Assembly (NCBI RefSeq): GCF_016920785.2
Contig: NW_024609835.1
Location: forward strand, 174,712,995 to 174,776,994
DNA from: Ixodes scapularis
Lineage: Eukaryota; Arthropoda; Arachnida; Ixodida; Ixodidae
Length of the DNA stretch: 64,000 bases
Direction: 5' to 3'
In this document: piece by piece, positions 58,024-64,000 of the stretch
How the letters are laid out: every line of letters begins with the position of its first letter
Position numbering within the stretch: the stretch's first letter is position 1
Translations under genes and position numbers: made by a program
The notes under the pieces: model-generated
What the model saw: only the letters and a program-made list of their open reading frames with translations
What the model was told of the DNA's origin: nothing
The model's database searches: none

Positions 58024-58076
58024 AGGGGTTAAGGGGGATTCGTCGTTTGGCTTTCGAGGCGAGCAGACGTATCGCA

Positions 58077-59321
58077 ATGAGCTCCGTCGGAGCGGTATCA
58101 ACGGCCGCTGATAGCCGTGGTTTCAAGGATGAACGCAGCAGCGAGGACTACAGGATTATCATGCCCCCGATCCCGGCGGGCGAGCATCTGCTAAATTCTG
58201 TCTTTTTGCACGCCGATATCGGAGCAAGACCGTACCGGATCGAAGATTTCAAGGCCGGGTTGGACAACGCAGGAGTGCTCAAGGACATAGCTGCGTTTGG
58301 TTAATTTCAGATGAACCACGTATAGCTGGCGACCCTGAAGACACCCGCTGCCAAAAAGAAGTTGGCTGACGTCAAGGCCTTCGAAGTTAAAGGCAGACAG
58401 TGCATCATCCTCGACCCGGACCGGGCGGAGGTGCGCCTCAAGTTGCATTGGATTCCGTTTTACCTGCCCGACGACTGCGTAAAGCGAGCCCTGGAACCTT
58501 TCGGCAAAGTCGAGGAAGTTTCCCGAGAGACCTGGCGCGTCGGCGGATTCGAGGGAGTCCAGTCGACCACGAGGACGGTGAGACTAACCCTAAAAGAGGG
58601 CGTCACCATTGAGCACCTGCCGCATCAGCTCCGGCTCGTTGGCTGCACTGCGCTGGTCCTGGCGCCAGGACGGGCACCGCTCTGCCTTCGGTGCCGCAAG
58701 ACCGGCCACATCCGGAAGGAGTGTCGTGTGCCCCGCTGTAAAGGCTGTCGACGCTTCGGGCACACTAGAAGCGAGTGTGTCAGGACATACGCCGTCGTGG
58801 CTCACGCGGGGGCGGAAGAAGACCTGGCGGAACACATCATGGACCAGGTCGAGGCGGAAGCGGCGACGGCAGAAGCCAGAGGGACCACCATCAACCCGGA
58901 ACCTCGGGGTCAGGGTGGAACATCCGCAAGTACTTCTTCAGCCCAACCCCAGGTACCCCCAGCTGAGGTGAAAACCCAAGCGAACGTCACTCCAACGCAA
59001 GAAACGGCGGGCAGCGGGCCTACTCACCCTCTGCCGCCCCAAGAACCCGACTGCAAAGAAGACGAACACCAGGCACACCGGGCGTCAGTAGTCCCCGCCC
59101 AAAAGGCGGATCGCGCGGACGACGGCGTCCAAATGGAGGCCGTGGACGGCTCTGCCAAGCGGCCTCTCCCGCCATCAGCTACTCCAGACGACGAGCACCC
59201 AGCGGAGCTCCAGAACACGGTGCTCGAAAGGTGGAGAACGGTCATGTCCAAGAGGGGCAAATACCAAGGAGGAAGGCCTCGAACCTCGGTGGAGCTCAAG
59301 CCTCGGGAAAAACCGCGGTGA
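58077..59321 (+). pseudogene. LINE ORF1 (gag-like, two CCHC knuckles), copy 2
   Basis: From ATG 58077 (MSSVGAVSTAADS) one frame runs to 59321, interrupted by TAA at 58302-58304 and TAG at 58323-58325, three codons before and three after an in-frame ATG (58311). The N-terminal block reads DYRIIMPPIPAGEHLLNSVF. The central domain (KAFEVKGRQCIILDPDRAEV, ALEPFGKVEEV, TVRLTLKEGVTIEHLPHQL) looks like an RRM-type fold by pattern. The knuckles are CLRCRKTGHIRKEC and CKGCRRFGHTRSEC. A long low-complexity acidic and Gln/Pro tail ends with RWRTVMSKRGKYQGGRP. The expected role is packaging and chaperoning of LINE RNA. Confidence 0.88.
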
Positions 59322-59424
59322 GGCGTCCAGAAAAAAGAACACTAGGGTCGTGAGTGGGTTTTTTTCTTTGTCAGAATGACAGTGTAGTTGCACGGTTTTT
59401 GCTTTAATCTCCGCAAATTTTAAT

Positions 59425-62400
59425 ATAGCCCTCATATTTGCTACCTTCAATATACGTGGTTTAAATTCGAGGAAGAAGCAGTACCAGTTGCAACGCTTGT
59501 TATCTGACGCGAATCCGGATTTTCTTGCAGTGCAAGAAACTAAAATGGAAAGTGATAATGACAATGCGATTGCGCTAAAGCCTTTTCTTTTCAAATATGA
59601 AGTGTGCGTGAGTCAGGCGGTTGGTTTTTCGGCGGGATGTTTCCTTTTTCTGAAAAAATCCATCAATCTTTCGAACTTACATGTGACTACAGATGATCGC
59701 GGACGTTTTATTTTATGCGATTTTAATTTGGCAAGTGTTCAGTGGCGGGTTATATGTGTATACGCACCGAATAATGCGGGAGACAGAGAACAGTTTTTTC
59801 AGTTTCTACACAGTTACGTATACTGTGACAGAACAGTTGTTCTGATGGGTGATTTTAACTGTGTTTGCGATGAGAGCGATAAGTCCTCGCAGACAGCGAT
59901 AAGTGATAACAGCGTGAGCGTTTTGAGAGACATGGTAATCTCTTGTGGCCTGGATGACGTAGGCGGATTGTGCGCACCAACGCATAGTCTGCGCTACCCC
60001 CATTTTCAAGCTTTTTCCTACGCTCGTCTTGACCGTATTTATTTATCGTGTGACCTATTACAACAAGTGCGTGAGTATAGCGTCCAACCAGTTTTTTTCT
60101 CGGACCATTGCCTCGTAAGCTTTAAAATAGGGAAAAAAGAAAGCGCAGCCTCAAAGTTCAATTGGGGCCTCTGGAAGATCAACAGAACACTACTTAAGGA
60201 CGAAAAGTTTATTGATACTGTAGACGGACTACTGCGTGACGTTAGCGAAAGGGACGGCGACTTAGGCGAAATGTGGGAAGTATTAAAAGAGGAAGTGAAA
60301 TTGGTAGCGATCGAAAGATCGAGCAACATTCTTTTTCAACGCAGGGAGCGCGAAAAACAACTAAAACGGAACCTGGAAGCACTTCACCGCTTAGAGAGAC
60401 AAAAACCAGGAACAAGCATGGAAGATATACGAAACATTAAGGCAGAGCTCGACAAAATATACCAAGAAAAGTACAAAGGGGCAGTAATACGTTCACGGTC
60501 TGAGAAGTACCTATTGGGGGAGCAGCCCACCAAGCGAGCTTTGTCCGATGAAAAGAAATATGCGTTGTCAAAGGAAATCCGTGAAATTGAGGTTAATGGG
60601 GCAATAAGCAGGGATAAAGAGGTCATTCAGCAAGGCTTTGTCGACTATTATAATCAGCTCTTTGGCGAACGGTCGCCTCCTAAAGGTTTTCAAAATCTAG
60701 ATGACTTCCTTGCTCTCCTGCCCCAACTAAGCGAGGACGCGAAAACATGGCTAGAAGGAGACATAACCATAGGAGAGATCGAGCTAGTTATTGATTCGTT
60801 AGCGCGACAGAAAACGCCGGGGCCCGATGGCCTGTGCGCGGAATTTTATCAATGTTTCAAAAAATCTGTCAGCCCCTTACTGCTTTCGGTATTTCAAGAA
60901 GCCTACAAAAAGCATAAATTGCCACGTTCATTTTCTGAGGCCCATACAATTTTTATACCGAAGTCGGACGACGAAGTCAAAAAACGCAGTGTAACAGACT
61001 ATAGGCCTATTTCGTTGTGCAACACAGACTATAAAATATTTACAAAAGTCCTCACGCGCCGCCTTCAGAAAGTCATCGTTGACCTTATTGGAGATCACCA
61101 AACTTGTGGCATACAAGGGAGGTCTATACAAACAAACATACACGTAGCAAGGAGTATTTTAGAAACAGTGGGGGGTAGCCGCGTGGCCACGATTCAGTTG
61201 GATTTTGAAAAAGCTTTCGATAGGGTTCGGCACGACGTGCTGAAGCGGATTTTATCACACGTAAATGTTGGGGACGTAATTTTGGAAGGCGTGACCATGG
61301 CTCATGATAACTGTGGTACAAGACTGGTAATAAACAATTCTTTATCAAGACGCATAGAAGTCAAGACATCGGTGCGACAGGGCTGTCCTTGGTCGCCTCT
61401 ACTTTTCTCATTATACTTAGAACCTTTTTGCCTGAAAATTGCAGCCTGCAAAAGTATTCGAGGCTTCACCTTAAACACGGTGGAAGTTAAAGTATCAGCA
61501 TATGCGGACGATGTTGCCGTTTTTTGCAGTGATAAAGAAAGCATAGAGGAAACTGTGAAGATCACAAATGAGTATTGTGATGCCACAGGAGCCGCGGTCA
61601 ACTGGGGGAAGTGTTGCGGGTTCTGGCACGGCAATTGGACCTCAAAGCCATTGTCTTTTGCAAGAATTGACTGGACAAGCACTCCAACCACCTATCTCGG
61701 GGTGCCGTTACAACACTACAAGGACAGCACACCCTATTGGACCGAAGTTTTGGAGGATTTAAAATCAAAGACCGCCACGTGGGTTACTCGGGATATATCT
61801 ATTTTCACCCGTGCCACGGTATGCAACATCTTCCTCATAGCGAAGCTATGGTACGTTTTACAGGTTATGGCATGTAAACGCATAAGCATCCAAAAGTTTC
61901 ATAGAGTTTTTGCCACTTTTATATGGAAATCCAGCTGGGAGAGGATGCGAAGAGACAACCTCTTTCGCCGCGTCAAGACCGGGGGACTGGGACTCACGCA
62001 CTTGTACGTTAGACAACTAGTTTCACGTTTCTGTTTTCTGCGTGATCAGAACCACCCGTTTCTGCGCACTGTTATCCAGATGAAACTAGCTAATTCCCTG
62101 CCCGCCATGTTAGTTACCAGTGATTGTGGTAAACCTCTGAGTCTGGTCGGATTTTTGAAAGAAGTGAAGGATGCTGCTTTATTTTTACAATCGCGATTTT
62201 CTCTGGAATACCTTAACAGCGTCAAAAAAAAAAAAAAAAGAAGTCAAGGGATTTAGTTGGAATTCTTTTTCCCACGCCCCTGTATCGCTCAGTTTATAGC
62301 CATTGTCCGGGACAAGATGTGTTGTGTCGCGTCAAAAAGATGGCCGTCCCGCCCGTTGTCAAATCATTTTTCTTTAAACTTCATAGCGGTACATTGCCTG

Positions 62401-62816
62401 TCAAACCATGGTTGGAGGAAAAGGGTCTTTTCGTTCCTTGGTCGATTGATTGTCTCCTGTGCAAGACGCCAGAAACAATAGAGCACATTTTCATTTATTG
62501 TTGGGACGCGGTCTTCTTTTGGGACATACTTCAGAGAACGTTGAAAAAGGACTTGGTTATAACGCATGAAACAATTCGTTTCCTTCCAGTCGATAAAGGG
62601 GACACAGTCCCCTATGATACGTTTATAGTCCTGGGTCTGTTTAGTCTATGGAAAACCCGAATGGAACTGCGTCATGCAGACCTGCACGTTAAACAGGCAC
62701 GTTTTCATTTTATTGATGTGGTAACTCAGGTCCAGTCTGTGTACTGCAGGACTTCTGACACAGCGCCTGACTGGGCACACTTGTTTGAATTGTGTAAAAA
62801 TATGAAAAACTTTTAG
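59425..62816 (+). pseudogene. LINE ORF2 (EN-RT), nearly intact, copy 2
   Basis: By alignment with the copy at 4463 the start codon position is 59425-59427, which here reads ATA instead of ATG. The frame is then open for about 940 codons. Endonuclease: FLAVQETKM, ICVYAPNNAGDREQF, LMGDFNCVCDE, YARLDRIYLS, FFSDHCLVSFKIG; the catalytic motifs look intact. RT: KTPGPDGLCAEFYQ, YRPISLCNTDYKIFTKVL, DHQTCGIQGRSIQTNIH, QLDFEKAFDRV, SVRQGCPWSPLLFSLYLEPF, AYADDVAVFC. A run of 16 A (62224-62239) shifts the frame. The correct frame then continues to 62816 with FFFKLHSGTLPVKPW and the Cys-His motif CLLCKTPETIEHIFIYC. The A run could be a sequencing or assembly slip, in which case the frame would be complete. 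Confidence 0.92.
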
Positions 62817-62903
62817 TTAGCCCATGAGTTTTTGGGCGGTTTGTATGAATATTGACATGTCTTTAATATGCTGCACATTGTGTCCAATAAAGAAAGAAAA
62901 AAA

Positions 62904-62969
62904 AGCATAGGGGTTGTGGTGTCCGATTTGTACCCAAGTGGTCGCGGGTTCGATCCGCGGTGGTCCTGC
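62904..62969 (+). pseudogene. tRNA-like sequence (tRNA pseudogene or SINE head), split by two LINEs
   Basis: The 5' part lies at 53062-53078 and 58007-58030, the 3' part here. A perfect T arm is present: CGCGG, loop GTTCGAT, CCGCG (62943-62959), with the Pol III B-box core GGTTCGATCC. The 5' part contains TGGCATAGC...GG, close to the A-box consensus. A T12 tract starts at 62970, where a Pol III terminator would lie. Seven bases after the T arm (GTGGTCC) find no good partner at the 5' end, and the anticodon arm is irregular, so this is not a functional tRNA. A tRNA-derived SINE head is equally possible. Confidence 0.6.
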
Positions 62970-63210
62970 TTTTTTTTTTTTCTTTTTTTCTCGAACATTT
63001 TGTTTTATTGAGGCATTTGGCGATATTTATGAGTGCGTATAGCATTACCCTTATATAAATGCTGCCCTTGTTGATGAAATTCCCTTGGCAGTGGCAGCCA
63101 GACGTCATCTGATGGACAATCAGATGTCGTCTGATGGTCCATCACGTTCCACAAGGCTGCTGACTGGCAGTCAGTGTCCCAAATTACGTATCTTGATGGA
63201 ATTTTCAATA
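62970..63210 (-). mobile_element. Reversed poly(A) retroposon 3' end
   Basis: Read on the minus strand, CAATAAAACAAAATG precedes an A-rich tail (plus-strand T12, C, T7 at 62970-62989), the usual end of a polyadenylated retroposon. The minus-strand frame upstream (DHQTTSDCPSDDVWLPLP) is short and unrecognised. The left edge meets the tRNA-like sequence; the right limit is uncertain. Confidence 0.45.
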
Positions 63211-64000
63211 GGGTAATAATAAAGTATTGACCAACCCTGAGGTTAGATGAAATAATTATTTAAGAAGAACAGAACAGCTAGGTTGTACCGGTGACTTGCA
63301 ATCAAGCCACGCTAAATGAAAAAAAAAATCGCAAAAAGGCGAGGACACGAGAGGATAACAAACAAACAAAACTAAATTTAATACTGGAGTAAACTCAGCC
63401 GCACATGGCAACCCCAACACTAACGGAAACATACTCCGAGCGCGAAGCTACGGATTTCATGCGAGCCAGAGATTAACGCACACAAGACTCGACACCCATA
63501 AAACGAAACCAAGAAAAACAGGGACGACAAACTCAACGCTGACCAAACACCACTAGTGTGTGTTTATGTCCACACCTACTCAGCGCGGTGTTTTGTAGAC
63601 TGAAGACTAAAAGTTTAGAAAACGCAACAATTAAATTTAATGGAAATTACCGTCAGAAGTAATTAATTGTATTAGGAAATTACACTCTTAAACTAATTTC
63701 ATCACTCATTACTACAAAATACTTATATAACTTCATCACACTAGTGCTAAAACCACTGATCTCTGTGACGATTACTGGAACGCGCATCCCCGCTCCGCGA
63801 GTGCAACCACCGGACGGCCATCTTGCATGCAGAAAAATGTCGTTTTGCTAGCGTTGCAATGGCAGGCCTGAGCGTTCTGAAGACACGTTTTATACTCGGT
63901 CGTCGTCATTCGCCGAATAAACTTTTTAAAACCCTGTGTAAGCCGTGATACTTGCCGTTGAAAACACGTGGAAATTTTTACGAAAGCGCACTGCCGCAGG
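63211..64000. other. No gene; unassigned DNA
   Basis: AT-rich in the first part and more balanced after 63760. One AATAAA lies near 63915 after CGTCGTCATTCGCCG. I see no exon, splice-supported continuation of the exon at 52768, tandem repeat or RNA gene. Confidence 0.5.

Larger units (their letters stand above)
58031..62903 (+). mobile_element. Tx1/L1-type LINE, copy 2, full length, least damaged
   Basis: 4873 bp between two copies of AGCATAGGGGTT (58019-58030 and 62904-62915). 5' UTR 46 bp, ORF1, about 100-bp spacer, ORF2, and a 3' UTR ending CAATAAAGAAAG plus A8. It is the same subfamily as the truncated copy at 924-5346. Few inactivating changes: two stops in ORF1, loss of the ORF2 ATG and one homopolymer frameshift. 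The order of the duplications shows that it was in place before the LINE at 53079 inserted beside it. Confidence 0.95.

Noticed and set aside
62904..62989. A functional tRNA gene at 62.9 kb
   Set aside because: The T arm is perfect, but the acceptor stem cannot pair, the anticodon arm is irregular and the 5' part is split off by two LINE insertions.

Overview
This is eukaryotic, repeat-dominated DNA. It holds no operons, ribosome binding sites or prokaryote-style gene density. It has non-LTR retrotransposons of two families, an LTR-retrotransposon fragment, two tandem satellites, poly(A)-tailed retroposon ends and one likely spliced host exon. The source is probably an arthropod, and I lean towards a hard tick because the LINE proteins, the 215-bp satellite and the BEN-type exon look like tick sequence to me. 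That is recognition from memory and cannot be demonstrated here.

Layout. 1-9560: a 215-bp satellite, split by a minus-strand, 5'-truncated LINE (924-5346) and by a 1.25-kb solo-LTR-like insert (5536-6790). 9560-15430: no gene; it holds a fold-back element with a C25 tract, perfect hairpins, poly(A)-tailed retroposon ends and an interspersed repeat present twice. 15430-20355: a Ty3/gypsy-type LTR end, proline-tRNA primer-binding site and gag start, cut by a minus-strand CR1/Jockey-type LINE. 20356-51127: about 129 copies of a 238-bp satellite in one orientation with clear higher-order structure, including a 23-unit (5474-bp) block present twice side by side. 51128-52767: mostly unique DNA with an inverted-repeat element and a microsatellite. 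52768-52942: a likely first coding exon of a BEND5-like protein with a consensus splice donor. 53079-62903: two full-length LINEs, head to tail, both inserted into one short tRNA-like sequence and both flanked by clear target-site duplications. 62904-64000: the rest of the tRNA-like sequence, a reversed poly(A) retroposon end and unassigned DNA.

The three LINEs at 0.9-5.3, 53.1-58.0 and 58.0-62.9 kb are one family. ORF1 is a gag-like protein with two CCHC knuckles. ORF2 carries an APE-type endonuclease, a reverse transcriptase of the L1/Tx1 type and a C-terminal Cys-His motif. All are broken; the copy at 58.0-62.9 kb is the least damaged. The element at 16.4-20.4 kb is unrelated, with a coiled-coil ORF1 and a CR1-like EN-RT ORF2.

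The most interesting signals are the nested higher-order structure of the 238-bp array, marked by shared private mutations and a palindromic insertion, and two Tx1-like LINEs in the box A region of a tRNA-like sequence. The second recalls the RNA-gene targeting known for some Tx1-group elements.
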